64,000 nt of DNA from Akkermansia muciniphila (GCF_030848305.1 NZ_CP114598.1:1984001-2048000), one strand, 5' to 3'; shown: positions 9,850 to 19,559, counted from the first letter of the stretch. Program-made: numbers and translations. Notes: generated from the sequence alone by a model not told the origin.

Positions 9850-10887
9850 TCAATAACTGTGTTCGTTGAGCTGAACTTTTCCACGGAAGACCCAGTAAAT
9901 GGCGGCGGAATAAGCCAGAACGAGCGGCACGCCCATGATGGCTATGTATGTCATCACGACCAGGCTTTCCCGCGTGGATGAGCCGTTGGCGAGCGTCAGG
10001 GAGTGTTCCGGGTTGGGCATGGAGTAAAGCAGGTTGGGGAACATCGCTGTCCCGAAGAGAGCCATCATGCAGCCCATGGTGGAGCAGGAGGCGACGAAGG
10101 CCCAGCCCGGACGGTTTCTGTGGATGAAGAGCCAGATGGACGCGATGGAAATGACCGCCAGGGCGGCGATGCCGTAAATCCAGGGGGAGCGTTCCAGGGC
10201 CGCCGCTACGTGCGGAACATACAGCAGGGTGGCAGCCCCGTGCAGGATGATCAGGACAGTGAAGATGATGACGCAGGGTCTGAGCAGTTTCCTGATTTGT
10301 TCCTGAAGGCTGCCCTGGGTTTTCATTAGCAGGTAGATTCCCCCGTGCATGGAGAACAGGGCGACCGTCGTCAGCCCCAGAAGAACGGAATAAGGATTCA
10401 GCAGGCTGAGGAATGTTCCGGTGAAGTTTCCCTGCTCATCCAGAGGAATGCCTTTGGTAACGTTCCCCATGGCTACGCCGATGAGCAGGGCCGCCAGAAG
10501 ACTGCTGATGGAGAAGGTGGTATCCCATCCCCTGCGCCACCATTTCATGGGCTGCTTGCTTCTGAATTCAATGGACACGGCGCGGAAGATAAGGGTGAGG
10601 AGCAAGAGCATGAAGGCCAGGTAAAACCCGGAGAAGACGGAGGCGTACACGTATGGAAAGGCGGCGAAGAGGGCGCCTCCGCCCGTGATGAGCCAGACTT
10701 CGTTTCCGTCCCATACGGGGCCCACGGCATTTAGTGTGAGTCTTCTGTTTTCATCGCCCTTGATGAAAAGCTGAAGGGCGCCGGTTCCCAGGTCAAAGCC
10801 GTCCAGAATGGCGTATCCGGAGAAAAGCACGCCGACGAGGATGAACCAGATGATTTGCAGGTCTGCGAGAGTGAGATTGTCCAACAT
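9850..10887 (-). CDS. cydB: Cytochrome bd ubiquinol oxidase subunit II
   Basis: 345 residues starting at ATG 10887 (MLDNLTLADLQIIWFILVGVLFSGYAILDGFDLGTGAL). The longer in-frame extension upstream overlaps cydA and is not protein-like. The N-terminal FxGYxxLDGFDLGxG signature, GPVWDGNEVWLITGGGALFAAFP and about eight to nine membrane segments identify CydB. It forms the integral-membrane quinol oxidase with CydA. The gene begins 22 bases after the cydA stop. Cytochrome bd has very high oxygen affinity, which fits a gut mucus dweller that meets traces of oxygen. Confidence 0.95.
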   Translation of the reverse strand: MLDNLTLADLQIIWFILVGVLFSGYAILDGFDLGTGALQLFIKGDENRRLTLNAVGPVWDGNEVWLITGGGALFAAFPYVYASVFSGFYLAFMLLLLTLIFRAVSIEFRSKQPMKWWRRGWDTTFSISSLLAALLIGVAMGNVTKGIPLDEQGNFTGTFLSLLNPYSVLLGLTTVALFSMHGGIYLLMKTQGSLQEQIRKLLRPCVIIFTVLIILHGAATLLYVPHVAAALERSPWIYGIAALAVISIASIWLFIHRNRPGWAFVASCSTMGCMMALFGTAMFPNLLYSMPNPEHSLTLANGSSTRESLVVMTYIAIMGVPLVLAYSAAIYWVFRGKVQLNEHSY

Positions 10888-10909
10888 GGTTTTAAAAGAG
10901 GGGTGAAGA

Positions 10910-12289
10910 TTAGTCTTTGACAAAAGGAACCTGGAGTTTGCCTTCCCCGGCGCCGTCGTCTTCCTCAGTTTCCTGATCCGGACCTTTGTGAATTTTATGG
11001 GTGATTTGATAGAGGAAGAGGGCCAGCAGCAGGGCATAAATGATAAAGAACATACCCAGGGAGGAAAGGGCTTCCGCCGCGGTGAGGGTGGGGGATACGG
11101 CGTGTTCCGTTCTCAGGATGCCGTACACAATCCATGGCTGGCGCCCCAGTTCCGCTACGGCCCAGCCCGCCTGGTTGGCTATTTGCGGGCCCAGTACGGA
11201 GAAAACGAAGCACCAGAGCAGCCAGCTCTTCTGGAAGAGCCAGCCCTTTTTCCAGCCCCACAGGCCCACCAGAAACAGGGCCGCCAGGGCGCAGCCGATC
11301 AGGATCATGAGATGGAAGGAGTAAAAGACGGGCAGGATGGGAGGGCGTTCGTCCTGCGGGATGCCGTTCATGCCGGTGATGGCCGTGTCCAGGTCATGAT
11401 GGGTCAGGAGGGTGAGCAAGTATGGGATGGAGATGCCCGTCACTTCATGGGTGGACGGGTTCATCCAGCCGATGAGATGGAGAGCCTGGGGAGCGCCGGA
11501 TTCCATGACGCCTTCCATGGCTGCGAATTTGGCGGGTTGATGGATGGAGACTTCTCGTGCGCTGGAATCTCCCGTGATGCCCATGCCGGCCACGCCGATG
11601 AGACCGATGACCAATGCCACCTTAAAACTTTTTTCTGACCCTCCGGTGAAGCGTTTTTTCAAAATATACCAGGCGGAGACGCTGAGGACGAGAGTGGCTC
11701 CCGCCAGCCAGCAGCCGGAGAGCGCGTGCGTCAGGCGGTCCACGGTGGATGGATTGAAAACAACGTCATAGAAGCTGGTGATATGGGCCTGGATTTTTCC
11801 GTTTACTTCCACCAGCTTGTATCCGGCGGGCGTCTGCATCCAGGAGTTGGCCACAATGATCCAGATGGCGCTGAAATGGGCGCCGAGAGCGACCATGCAG
11901 GAGGAAAGAAAGTGCATTTTGGGACCCACCTTGTCCCAGCCGAAAAGCAGGATGGCCAGAAAGCCTGATTCCAGGAAGAAGGCGAAAATGCCTTCTGCCG
12001 CCAGAGGACTGCCGAAGATGTCGCCTACGCAGCGGGAATAATCCGCCCAGTTGGTGCCGAACTGGAATTCCATCACGATGCCGGAGGCTACGCCAAGGGC
12101 AAAGATAATGCCGAAGATTCTGGTCCAGAATTTGGCCTGCTTGTGGTAGAGGTCATTTTTCGTTTTCAGCCAGAGGCCTTCCAAGGCGACCAGAACCACC
12201 CCCAGGCCGATGGTCATCGGCGGGAAGATGTAGTGGAACATGATCGTAATGGCGAATTGGAGACGGGATAATAAGACCGGATCGTCCAT
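10910..12289 (-). CDS. cydA: Cytochrome bd ubiquinol oxidase subunit I
   Basis: 459 residues with about nine membrane segments. It starts [30 protein letters not shown]; the His in this first helix region is the known haem b595 ligand site. [21 protein letters not shown] and [29 protein letters not shown] are CydA signatures, and [13 protein letters not shown] is the conserved C-terminal quinol/haem region. The periplasmic Q-loop is short. It is the first gene of a cydA-cydB-sucA-sucB run on the minus strand. No promoter was assigned with confidence upstream of 12289. Confidence 0.95.
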   Translation of the reverse strand: MDDPVLLSRLQFAITIMFHYIFPPMTIGLGVVLVALEGLWLKTKNDLYHKQAKFWTRIFGIIFALGVASGIVMEFQFGTNWADYSRCVGDIFGSPLAAEGIFAFFLESGFLAILLFGWDKVGPKMHFLSSCMVALGAHFSAIWIIVANSWMQTPAGYKLVEVNGKIQAHITSFYDVVFNPSTVDRLTHALSGCWLAGATLVLSVSAWYILKKRFTGGSEKSFKVALVIGLIGVAGMGITGDSSAREVSIHQPAKFAAMEGVMESGAPQALHLIGWMNPSTHEVTGISIPYLLTLLTHHDLDTAITGMNGIPQDERPPILPVFYSFHLMILIGCALAALFLVGLWGWKKGWLFQKSWLLWCFVFSVLGPQIANQAGWAVAELGRQPWIVYGILRTEHAVSPTLTAAEALSSLGMFFIIYALLLALFLYQITHKIHKGPDQETEEDDGAGEGKLQVPFVKD

Positions 12290-12441
12290 GATTGATTGGG
12301 GATGAGTGGATGTTTATGGAACAGGAAGACGGCAGCCAAATACCGATACCTTCATACTTTATACATCCCAAGAGAGCCTTTGTTCAATTATTTTCCTTTT
12401 CCGCGAATAACTTTTTTAGATTGTGTCTAAAAAAGAACGGA

Positions 12442-12912
12442 TTAACATTGAATGAACACGTCCATTCCTTCTTCCGCCAGAGCAAAAAGCGCCAGCATAT
12501 CCCTGGGGGAAAGGCGTATGCAGCCATGGGAAGCCGGGGTGCCCAGCAGTTCCGTATCGTTGGTGCCGTGGATGTAAATATAACGGCTCCGGGTATTGGC
12601 GTTGTGCGGTTCCAGTCCATCCAGCCACAGAATGCGGGTCAGGATGAAGTCGGAATGTTCATCCATACTTTTCGGGATGGCGGAGGGATAGCGGCCTGCC
12701 GGAAGGCGTGAGATGAAAATAGTATCCTCCGGTTCTCCGTCCCCGATTTTTTTGCAGATGCGGAGATGTCCTGTGGGGGTTTTCCCGGAACCTTCTTCAT
12801 AGCCTGCACCCGCTTTCCCGCTGGAGACGGGGCAGCGGAGCAGGATTTTTCCGGATTTTTCCAGCACCAGTTCCTGGCAGGACAGATTAATGTGTATGGA
12901 AGAGGGAGCCAT
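12442..12912 (-). CDS. L,D-transpeptidase (YkuD domain)
   Basis: A 156-residue protein that is essentially one YkuD catalytic domain. The C-terminal catalytic motif is HGTNDTELLGTPASHGCIRLSPRDM, with the catalytic Cys in SHGCIRL. YkuD enzymes form 3-3 peptidoglycan crosslinks or attach proteins to peptidoglycan. No signal peptide is visible at MAPSSIHINLSCQELVLEK, which is unusual for an envelope enzyme; either export is non-classical or the true start is elsewhere. It is the last gene of a four-gene minus-strand cluster, 27 bases after the phosphatase gene. Confidence 0.85.
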   Translation of the reverse strand: MAPSSIHINLSCQELVLEKSGKILLRCPVSSGKAGAGYEEGSGKTPTGHLRICKKIGDGEPEDTIFISRLPAGRYPSAIPKSMDEHSDFILTRILWLDGLEPHNANTRSRYIYIHGTNDTELLGTPASHGCIRLSPRDMLALFALAEEGMDVFIQC

Positions 12913-12939
12913 GACAGGGAGGAAGGAGTCAAAGAGGAG

Positions 12940-13395
12940 TTACTCCTGTTGTGCCATCCGGGTGATGATGGCCTGAATGGCTGTGGTCAGTTGCTGCGCT
13001 ACCTTGTTGTAGGCCGCCTGTCCGCAGCCGATGGGATCGGCGATGCCGCGGCTGTCCGTGTAGCAGGTGACCAGCCTGACTTTATCCGCATATTCGGGGA
13101 AATTGGCAAGCAGGGCAGCCAGGTGGCTCTCCGTCATGGCATAGACATCTGTGGCGTTTTTCATCAGTTCATCCGTAACAGGACGGCTTTCATGGCTGGA
13201 AAGGTTGACGCCATGTTCCCGAAGGACGTGAAGCGTCTCCGGGCTGGCCTCCTGACCGGGCCATGCGGCAGTTCCAGCGGAACCGGCTTGCCATTCCGGA
13301 TGGCGCGAGGAAAGTTTTCGGAACAGGCCTTCCGCCATGGGGCTGCGGCAGGTGTTGCCGGTGCAGACGAAGAGGATATGCTTACGCTGTGTCAT
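12940..13395 (-). CDS. Low-molecular-weight protein tyrosine phosphatase family protein
   Basis: 151 residues with the N-terminal P-loop C11-TGNTC-R17-S (VCTGNTCRSPMAEGLFRKL), the CX5R signature of LMW-PTP and related arsenate reductases. The general-acid Asp lies in the C-terminal DPIGCGQAAY motif. Proteins of this size in bacteria dephosphorylate tyrosine or arginine kinases and polysaccharide-export proteins. Its start overlaps the end of the CHASE2-like gene by 4 bases, implying translational coupling. The DPIG rather than DPYY Asp loop recalls the YwlE/Wzb-like subset, but the substrate cannot be assigned. Confidence 0.88.
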   Translation of the reverse strand: MTQRKHILFVCTGNTCRSPMAEGLFRKLSSRHPEWQAGSAGTAAWPGQEASPETLHVLREHGVNLSSHESRPVTDELMKNATDVYAMTESHLAALLANFPEYADKVRLVTCYTDSRGIADPIGCGQAAYNKVAQQLTTAIQAIITRMAQQE

Positions 13396-14861
13396 GAGTC
13401 GGAGCGTTCTCTTTTGGAGTGATGGGGAATAGGTACTTCGTTGGGTTCCTGGTACAGGTTGTCCTGGGGCAGTACATGGCCGGCGCCGCTGCCTGCCGAC
13501 GATGGAGTGCCGTCGTCTTCCTCGTCTTCATCCTCAGCATCGCGGGAGGGGGAGGAGAGCTGGGGGAACAGGCTGCACGCCAAGGCTACGCACAGTATCG
13601 CCGTTACGGGAGTCATGACCGGGAACCATAGATCATGAGCGGAAAACAGATACCATGCGATGAAGGGAACGAACAGGATACAGAGACTCCAGGTGATGAA
13701 GCGCCCTCTGCGTTGAAAACGCAAAGCCCATACTGACAGAAGCAGGACGTCCAGCACGATGATCCACTGTACCCAGGCGGGGGCTACGGGTATCAGAATG
13801 GCAGGGGCAGGGGCAAGCGCTCCCATGATGCTGCGGACAGTCTGAGCCGCCAGAAGGGATTGCGCGTCCGGCGTGTCGGAAAGGGCGGAGGGTTCGGAAA
13901 CGAGTACCGCGTCCGCAGAGGAAAGCAGTTTTCTGACGGCAGTGGTATCCGGCGGACGCAGGCCGGACATGACGGGGACGATCACTTCCTTGGTGTCCAG
14001 AATGGTGGGGCTGCTGTTTGCTGCCAGAGGGATGCGGCCGTATTTATCTAATGGAATGGAGCGTTTGCCGCCTAGAAAAAGAGTGTCCCCAGGAATGATT
14101 CTGATGTCACCGGGTTTCAGATCCAGCGCATTCAGAGCGGCGACCAGGGGAAGAGTGGGAATGATATCTCCCCCCCAGCGGATGAACAGAGGCGGGGAGA
14201 CCCTGTTTTCCGGAGAAGGGGAAAACAGCTCGTTATTTTCCACAACGCTTCCCAGGAAGGGGGCTGACGCGGTTATTTGCGGAGGTTCCCCTACGAACCT
14301 GTCCGCGCGCGGGAACTGGTCCGTCTTTCCTGCGATGTTAGGGGCGGGAATAACCAGGTCTTTCCAATTCGGCGGGAGAGGGGCATGGCGGGAGGACTCG
14401 CTCATCTGCCGTCCCAGAGCCTTGTGGCGGAAGCGGTCCAGTTCATATCCCACGGCGGCTTTGACGATGTTGTCCGGCTTTTCTTCCCAGGTCATGGGTG
14501 ACATCACGTAAACATTCCTGGCTCCCTGTTCATACAGGTGCCGGAACAGCACCGTGTAATCCATGGGATTGGGAGGATAGGCGGCAAAACTGTTCAGTGA
14601 TGATTCCCGGTGCAGGGAAACCACGGGGAGCTGGGATGTCTGCCCTTTGTTGAAATAATCGTAGGGCTGGAGGACGATGCTGCTTTCCGTGTTCAGACCT
14701 TCCGGGCGAACGGTTTGGTATTCCCCTGCCAGCAAACGTTCCGCCGCCTGTTCATAACAGAAAATGGTAGGAGAAAGAAGCGCATACCCCAGAATCCAGC
14801 CCAGCCCCAGGGAAATCTGGAACAGGGACAGGACAAGCAGGAATTTGGGGGGAAGCTTCAT
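13392..14861 (-). CDS. CHASE2-like membrane protein without an output domain
   Basis: 489 residues. One N-terminal membrane segment (FLLVLSLFQISLGLGWILGYALL), a long extracytoplasmic domain of about 300 residues, then three closely spaced membrane segments (WVQWIIVLDVLLLSVWAL, FITWSLCILFVPFIAWYLF, PVTAILCVALACSLF) and an acidic cytoplasmic tail. This topology and the motif IPLDKYGRIPLAANSS, after an LVAALNALDL stretch, recall CHASE2 sensor domains. The usual kinase, cyclase or phosphatase output domain is missing; instead the next gene, overlapping by 4 bases, encodes a small phosphatase. Assignment is by pattern only. Confidence 0.5.
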   Translation of the reverse strand: MKLPPKFLLVLSLFQISLGLGWILGYALLSPTIFCYEQAAERLLAGEYQTVRPEGLNTESSIVLQPYDYFNKGQTSQLPVVSLHRESSLNSFAAYPPNPMDYTVLFRHLYEQGARNVYVMSPMTWEEKPDNIVKAAVGYELDRFRHKALGRQMSESSRHAPLPPNWKDLVIPAPNIAGKTDQFPRADRFVGEPPQITASAPFLGSVVENNELFSPSPENRVSPPLFIRWGGDIIPTLPLVAALNALDLKPGDIRIIPGDTLFLGGKRSIPLDKYGRIPLAANSSPTILDTKEVIVPVMSGLRPPDTTAVRKLLSSADAVLVSEPSALSDTPDAQSLLAAQTVRSIMGALAPAPAILIPVAPAWVQWIIVLDVLLLSVWALRFQRRGRFITWSLCILFVPFIAWYLFSAHDLWFPVMTPVTAILCVALACSLFPQLSSPSRDAEDEDEEDDGTPSSAGSGAGHVLPQDNLYQEPNEVPIPHHSKRERSDS

Positions 14862-14879
14862 CAGAAGGGCTGGGAAAAA

Positions 14880-15818
14880 TCATGCTAGCATAGCAGCCAG
14901 CGGTTCTGCAAGCGTGGAGCCTGGCAGAAGCCTCCGCAGGTGTCCCAGCCCGGCGGGAATCTGATCCAGATACCAGGTTTTCCCCTGGTTGTGGCCGATA
15001 TTGGCGTAAGCGCCCAGCATCTGCATAATCCGCTGGAGGGCGCAGGCGCGGAAAATGCGGTGATCTATGGAGTGAGCGGAGATATTTTCCCACTCCCTGA
15101 GCAATTCATCCGTTTGTTCCGGTTCCAGACGGGCGTAGCCGTCATAGACCAGGGAAGCCAGATCATATTCCGGACGTCCGCCGCGCATGCCTTGAAAATC
15201 AATCAGCCATGTTTTTCCTGCGTGGATATGCACGTTCTGGGACTGGCTGTCCCGGTGGACGGGGCATTCCGGAAGGTCAGCCAGAAACTGCGCCTGCTCT
15301 TTCAGGGCGGGATGGTTCAGGAAAGAAGCCGTTTCCAGCCCCAGATGGGCGCCTAGGAAATGTTCGGCGAAATAGGACTGTTCCCAGAGGTACAGAGCCT
15401 CGTCAAAAGCGGGCTGGAGGGGGAATTCCTCCGGAAACGGGCAGGAGTGAAGCAGATGGAATTGTTCCATAGCCCGGATGTAACGCAGGCGCAGGGAAGG
15501 CCAGGGTTCTTTCCGGAAAGCCAGCAGGTTGGCGTCTCCCAGGTCTTCCACCAAGGCAACTCCGCAGCCGGGGTCGAGAGGTTCGTAATCGTAAATTTCC
15601 GGAACGTTGACACCGTGGGCGTGCAGATGCCGGGCTGCGGGAATGAAGGAATCATTGTCCGCACGGTCATTTCCCCACTGGATGCCGATGCATGTGCGGC
15701 CGCCAACATGGATGCGGACGATCGTACGGCCGGAGGCCCCCAAAACCAGGGGGCGGAAATCTTCCTGACGTGGAATAATGTGAAAACTCCGGTGAACCAG
15801 ACGGGACAATTCTTTCAT
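14880..15818 (-). CDS. Aminoglycoside-phosphotransferase-fold sugar kinase (AmgK-like)
   Basis: 312 residues from ATG 15818 (MKELSRLVHRSFHIIP); the longer in-frame extension is low-complexity Arg-rich shadow sequence. The kinase catalytic loop is VHRDSQSQNVHI and the metal-binding motif IDFQGMRGGRPEYDLASL, as in APH/choline kinases. The IDFQG variant and overall length resemble N-acetylmuramate/N-acetylglucosamine kinases (AmgK) used in cell-wall recycling, rather than drug-resistance enzymes. It is the first gene of the cluster with the CHASE2-like protein, phosphatase and L,D-transpeptidase, which supports an envelope role. No MurU-like nucleotidyltransferase is adjacent. Confidence 0.7.
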   Translation of the reverse strand: MKELSRLVHRSFHIIPRQEDFRPLVLGASGRTIVRIHVGGRTCIGIQWGNDRADNDSFIPAARHLHAHGVNVPEIYDYEPLDPGCGVALVEDLGDANLLAFRKEPWPSLRLRYIRAMEQFHLLHSCPFPEEFPLQPAFDEALYLWEQSYFAEHFLGAHLGLETASFLNHPALKEQAQFLADLPECPVHRDSQSQNVHIHAGKTWLIDFQGMRGGRPEYDLASLVYDGYARLEPEQTDELLREWENISAHSIDHRIFRACALQRIMQMLGAYANIGHNQGKTWYLDQIPAGLGHLRRLLPGSTLAEPLAAMLA

Positions 15819-15848
15819 GAAAAGAAGGCGTGGAGGCGGTAAGAGCCT

Positions 15849-15882
15849 GGCGGATGAAGGATGACAGCGTCCTTCATCCGCC
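15849..15882 (-). terminator. Hairpin terminator after trpB
   Basis: A perfect 13-bp stem (GGCGGATGAAGGA with TCCTTCATCCGCC) with an 8-base loop lies between trpB and the APH gene. It separates the trpB transcript from the downstream cluster, though no clear T tract follows. Confidence 0.65.
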
Positions 15883-15904
15883 GAAAATGGGGAAAGGCAG
15901 GCAA

Positions 15905-17140
15905 TCAGGAGGGGAACTGGCGGTCTTCCCCATAACCGTAATGCTCTACGACGTAATCCACATCCTTGTCTCCGCGTCCGGAGCAGTTTACCAGAATGGC
16001 GCCGCCTCTGTTTTCCCGGGCCCACTTCATGGCATACGCGATAGCGTGGGAGCTTTCCAGAGCGGGAATGATCCCTTCGTAACGGGAAAGTTTGAAGAAG
16101 GCGTCCACGGCTTCCTCGTCTGTGGCGGTGACATAGTTAACGCGACCGATGTCGTGCAGATAGGCATGCTCCGGCCCTACGGAAGGATAATCCAGACCGC
16201 TGGCTACGGAATGGACCGGTCCCGGATTGCCGTCTTCATCCTGAAGCATGATGCTCTCAAAACCGTGCAGTACTCCCTTGCTTCCATAGGAGATGGAGGC
16301 GGAATGATCCCCAAGCCTGGGGCCTTTGCCGAGGGGTTCTACGCCATAAATATCCAGCGGATCTCCCAGGAAGGCGGTAAACATGCCCATGGAATTGCTG
16401 CCGCCGCCCACGCAGGCGCAGACAGCGTCCGGCAGAAGCCCCGTCATTTCCAGGAATTGTTCCCGGGCTTCCACGCCGATGCACATTTGGAAATCACGCA
16501 CCATTTGAGGGAAGGGATGGGGGCCAACCACGGAACCGATGCAGTAAATGGAATCCTGGTAACTGTTCAGGTAAGATTCAAAAGCGGAATCCACGGCTTC
16601 CTTCAGGCTTTGGAGGCCGTGCGTGACAGGCACCACCTTGGCGCCCAGAATTTTCATGCGGGTGACGTTCGGAGCCTGTTTGGCGATATCTACCGCACCC
16701 ATGTGGATTTCACATTCCAGGCCGAAGAAGGCGGCGGCCGTAGCCAGCGCCACGCCGTGCTGGCCGGCGCCCGTCTCCGCGATAATGCGCTTCTTGCCCA
16801 TGTATTTGGCCAGGAGGCCTTCCCCCATGCAATGGTTGAGCTTGTGGGCGCCTGTATGGTTCAGGTCTTCTCTCTTCAGGTAAATTTGAGCGGTGCCCAG
16901 ATGGCGGGAAAGGCGCTCGCAGTGGTAAACCGGGGTGGGGCGCCCCTGAAACTGTTTACGGATGCGCCGCAGTTCATTAATGAACTGGGCGGAGTGGGCT
17001 ATCGTCTGGTAGGCTTCCGTAATTTCTTCAAAGGCGGGAACCAGCTCGTCCGGCAGGTAAACGCCGCCGTATTCGCCAAAGCGGCCCTGGGCGTCTGGAA
17101 AATTGCGTAAATAGGTATGGAGATCCATGGTCTGTTGCAT
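15905..17140 (-). CDS. trpB: Tryptophan synthase beta subunit
   Basis: 411 residues; the first ATG or the internal one at 17128 ([12 protein letters not shown]) could be used. It is a TrpB1-type enzyme: [34 protein letters not shown], the PLP lysine K100 in [23 protein letters not shown], and the phosphate-binding GGGSNSMG. It condenses indole with serine to make tryptophan. There is no trpA beside it here; TrpB1 normally works with TrpA, which must lie elsewhere. A MarR-type regulator gene lies 148 bases upstream on the same strand. Confidence 0.95.
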   Translation of the reverse strand: MQQTMDLHTYLRNFPDAQGRFGEYGGVYLPDELVPAFEEITEAYQTIAHSAQFINELRRIRKQFQGRPTPVYHCERLSRHLGTAQIYLKREDLNHTGAHKLNHCMGEGLLAKYMGKKRIIAETGAGQHGVALATAAAFFGLECEIHMGAVDIAKQAPNVTRMKILGAKVVPVTHGLQSLKEAVDSAFESYLNSYQDSIYCIGSVVGPHPFPQMVRDFQMCIGVEAREQFLEMTGLLPDAVCACVGGGSNSMGMFTAFLGDPLDIYGVEPLGKGPRLGDHSASISYGSKGVLHGFESIMLQDEDGNPGPVHSVASGLDYPSVGPEHAYLHDIGRVNYVTATDEEAVDAFFKLSRYEGIIPALESSHAIAYAMKWARENRGGAILVNCSGRGDKDVDYVVEHYGYGEDRQFPS

Positions 17141-17288
17141 TCGTGACGGCCAGTATTTAACACGATGCTACAGTTCAGGCAAAAACAATCTCCCCAGAAA
17201 CCTTTTTAAAAAAAGGAAAAGAAAAAGGCTTTTCCCGGAACAGAGGAACGGTTTTTTCGTAAGGGCTGGGAAAGGAAACAATCGGAAA

Positions 17289-17723
17289 TCAGGCCAAACG
17301 GCGCTTTCTGATGGATTTTCCGGTATCGGCAAGCGTCTGGCGTGCGTCCGGATCCGCTCCAGCCATCAGGGCGGCCAGATCCCGAACGATATTCTGGCGC
17401 ATGCGTCCCACCAGGTCGCGCCCTTCCTGAGTGATGGCGACCATGATTTTGCGGCGGTCTTTGGCCGCGCTCATGCGTTTCAGGTAGCCCATTTCCTGTA
17501 ATTTATCCACCATCCCGGTAGCGGCCGCGGTAGAATGCCCCATTTTCAGGGCAATGCTGGACATGCTCAGAAAATCTTCGCTGGCCAGATAAGTCAGCAG
17601 GAAAAACTGGGGGTAGGAAACCTTGCCCTCATTCAATTCTGAAGAAAGATTCAGAATGCAGGAACGTTGCGTGAACAGGATGAAATCCGCCAGCTTGTTT
17701 GCTTCTTCAGAAATGGAACTCAT
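17289..17723 (-). CDS. MarR-family transcriptional regulator
   Basis: 144 residues with MarR architecture: N-terminal dimerisation helix, winged helix with recognition helix around LSMSSIALKMGHSTAAATGMVDKLQEMGYLKR, and the wing DRRKIMVAITQEGRDLVGRM. MarR proteins are dimeric repressors released by small ligands or oxidation. It might act on its own promoter in the AT-rich region upstream or on trpB downstream, but no operator was identified. Its three-base-rich basic C-terminus (GKSIRKRRLA) is slightly extended. Confidence 0.88.
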   Translation of the reverse strand: MSSISEEANKLADFILFTQRSCILNLSSELNEGKVSYPQFFLLTYLASEDFLSMSSIALKMGHSTAAATGMVDKLQEMGYLKRMSAAKDRRKIMVAITQEGRDLVGRMRQNIVRDLAALMAGADPDARQTLADTGKSIRKRRLA

Positions 17724-18977
17724 GATTGTTGTGAATGTATGGGAGGATTGATAGCGATACCCGCCCGGAGACTCGCCGGCGGTTCGGCCAACCTACCGCC
17801 GCGTCCTTCTGCGGGCAAGTCAAAAATATAAATTTTTATTAAAATTTTACATTTGCGGATAATAAGCATTTTGATGGTATTTGGAATACAATATGTTGAC
17901 TGTTAATAGAATGGATATATTTTGAATATAGAATGTGAATAACATGTTGAAAATAGATGTAAACTATTGATAAACGGTAGTTTTTATAAAACTTCCGGGA
18001 ATCCGAAGCAAATCTGGCATAAAGAGGCGTTGCGGCATGACAAGCCTGGATTGGAGAGAGCTCTTGTGCAGAGGATTTTCATGGGAAATAAAGGCTTGCC
18101 GGAAGAAAATTTTATACAGCAGGAAGCAATATTTTCCTGTCCTTGAGGCAGGCTTGGAACCTCTGCGTGCCTACCGGAAGATTAGGGAAAGGAAGTTTGC
18201 CGTCGAAACCTTCCTTTCATGGTCTCCTTCCTGCCGCAGGGGGGGCTTTGCGGTGATATTGACCTATGACGCGCGTTGGCGCGTAAAGACATGATAAAAC
18301 CTTTTTAAACGGTCTTGAAGGGGGAGAAAAGGTCAAATGGAAATACCCAAAGCCGCACTGATGGAACAAGCGCTGTCACGGGGCCAGCTTGAGTGTTATG
18401 CTCCGCTTTTGAGAGAGAAAAATGCTTCTTCCCCAAAAGTCAAAGGCTGGCGGAAGTAATAGGGGAAGTGTTCAGGGAGACGAAAAAAGACTGCCGGGTT
18501 TCTAAGAGATTACCTGAAAGGCTCCTATTATCTGGAACGGCCTATTTTTGAAAACGGAGCAGTAGAAATGAAAGGTCCGGGCACATCACCCGCACTCGTT
18601 AATGCGCTATTACAAAGGACGCAGCATTTTCTACCGGAACGGTGCGTAAAAGGCCAGCTACGCCGTCCATGTTCATATTCTGGACATTCCTCATGATTCC
18701 GCACAACGGAAAATTGTGTGATCCGCTGGTCTATTTCCTGAAAAAGAAAGACGGCGCTGCTTGCCGTTTTTCAGCCCGGCAATACAGCAACACCGGCTGC
18801 TTGCATCATTGCAGGCAGAAAATCATGGAATAAAGCATTATTACCGGCAACATCATTGCATGCCGCCAATCTTATGCCTGTATCCGCAAGGTATTTTATT
18901 TCTCCGCCATTCTCCGGCAAGTTCTCTCTGGAACTCTTTTTCAGAGAATGGGCGGAGTCGGAGAACAATAGTAATGA
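17724..18977. other. Long non-coding or decayed stretch
   Basis: About 1.25 kb with no convincing intact gene. The first 280 bases are strongly AT-rich with poly-A/T tracts and probably hold the MarR promoter. From about 18337 to 18840 several short open stretches in different frames have protein-like composition: a 40-codon ORF at 18337-18459, an out-of-frame stretch containing GFLRDYLKGSYYLERPIFENG around 18500-18560, and YAVHVHILDIPHD near 18660. Together they look like a decayed coding region broken by frameshifts. The parent gene was not identified; the DYLKGSYY part faintly recalls APH-type sugar kinases. Confidence 0.4.
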
Positions 18978-19487
18978 TTAGTTGGCGGGAGGCGGCGTAA
19001 AGGTGCGGGCTGACAGGTCTTTGTCCAGAAGCAGCATTCCCTGTCCTTCTCCCTTGATCATGCGCAATTTGCTGATGATGTCCTTGACGGTTTCTTCCTC
19101 TTCCACCTGTTCGGTGACAAACCATTGCAGGAAAATATCCGTGGCGAAATCCCGCTCTTCTTTGGCAAGGTGCACCAGTTGGTTGATGCGGCGCGTGACC
19201 TCCTGTTCGTGGGACAGCGTTTCTTCAAAAATTTCAAGAATATTGGACCAGTTCGCATCCGGCGCGTCTATGGAAAGCATTGTAACCTGACCTCCGCGGG
19301 AAAGAAGGAAATCATAAAATTTCAGCGCATGAGCGGTTTCTTCCTGATATTGAATGCGCATCCAGTGGGAAAAACCCGTCAAACCGGCATCCTGAAGATA
19401 GGCGGACATGGCCAGGTAAAGGTTGGCTGAATACATTTCCCATTTGATTTGCTCATTAAGAGCAGCTGCCATTGTTGTACTGATCAT
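18978..19487 (-). CDS. ftnA: Ferritin
   Basis: 169 residues, the length of bacterial non-haem ferritins. Four-helix pattern with ferroxidase ligands in KWEMYSANLYLAMSAYLQD (Glu) and YQEETAHALKFYDF (Glu and His), a Glu-rich third helix (EVTRRINQL) and FVTEQVEEEETVKDIISKL. It oxidises and stores iron in a 24-subunit cytosolic shell. The start MISTTMAAALNEQIKWE has an alternative Met five codons in. It is transcribed alone, downstream of the Arg-rich protein gene's terminator. Confidence 0.95.
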   Translation of the reverse strand: MISTTMAAALNEQIKWEMYSANLYLAMSAYLQDAGLTGFSHWMRIQYQEETAHALKFYDFLLSRGGQVTMLSIDAPDANWSNILEIFEETLSHEQEVTRRINQLVHLAKEERDFATDIFLQWFVTEQVEEEETVKDIISKLRMIKGEGQGMLLLDKDLSARTFTPPPAN

Positions 19488-19522
19488 ATTATAAAATCCT
19501 GTTGATTTTTCCCACTTCTACA

Positions 19523-19559
19523 AAACAAAGTCCGCAGAATCAAGATAATCCTGCGGACT
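19523..19559 (-). terminator. Terminator of the Arg-rich protein gene
   Basis: A 9-bp stem AGTCCGCAG (19529-19537) and CTGCGGACT (19551-19559) with a 13-base loop. On the minus strand it is followed by TTGTTTTG. Confidence 0.7.

Noticed and set aside
14880-16025. Longer 381-residue start of the APH kinase gene
   Set aside because: The first 69 residues are Arg/Pro-rich, cross the trpB terminator hairpin and run into trpB. The family starts at MKELSRLV.
15830-17110. A 426-codon plus-strand frame opposite trpB
   Set aside because: Shadow of trpB; no recognisable protein features, and trpB is unmistakable.
18037-18294. 85-codon ORF in the region before ferritin
   Set aside because: No protein-like pattern or ribosome site; it lies in a region with broken frames.
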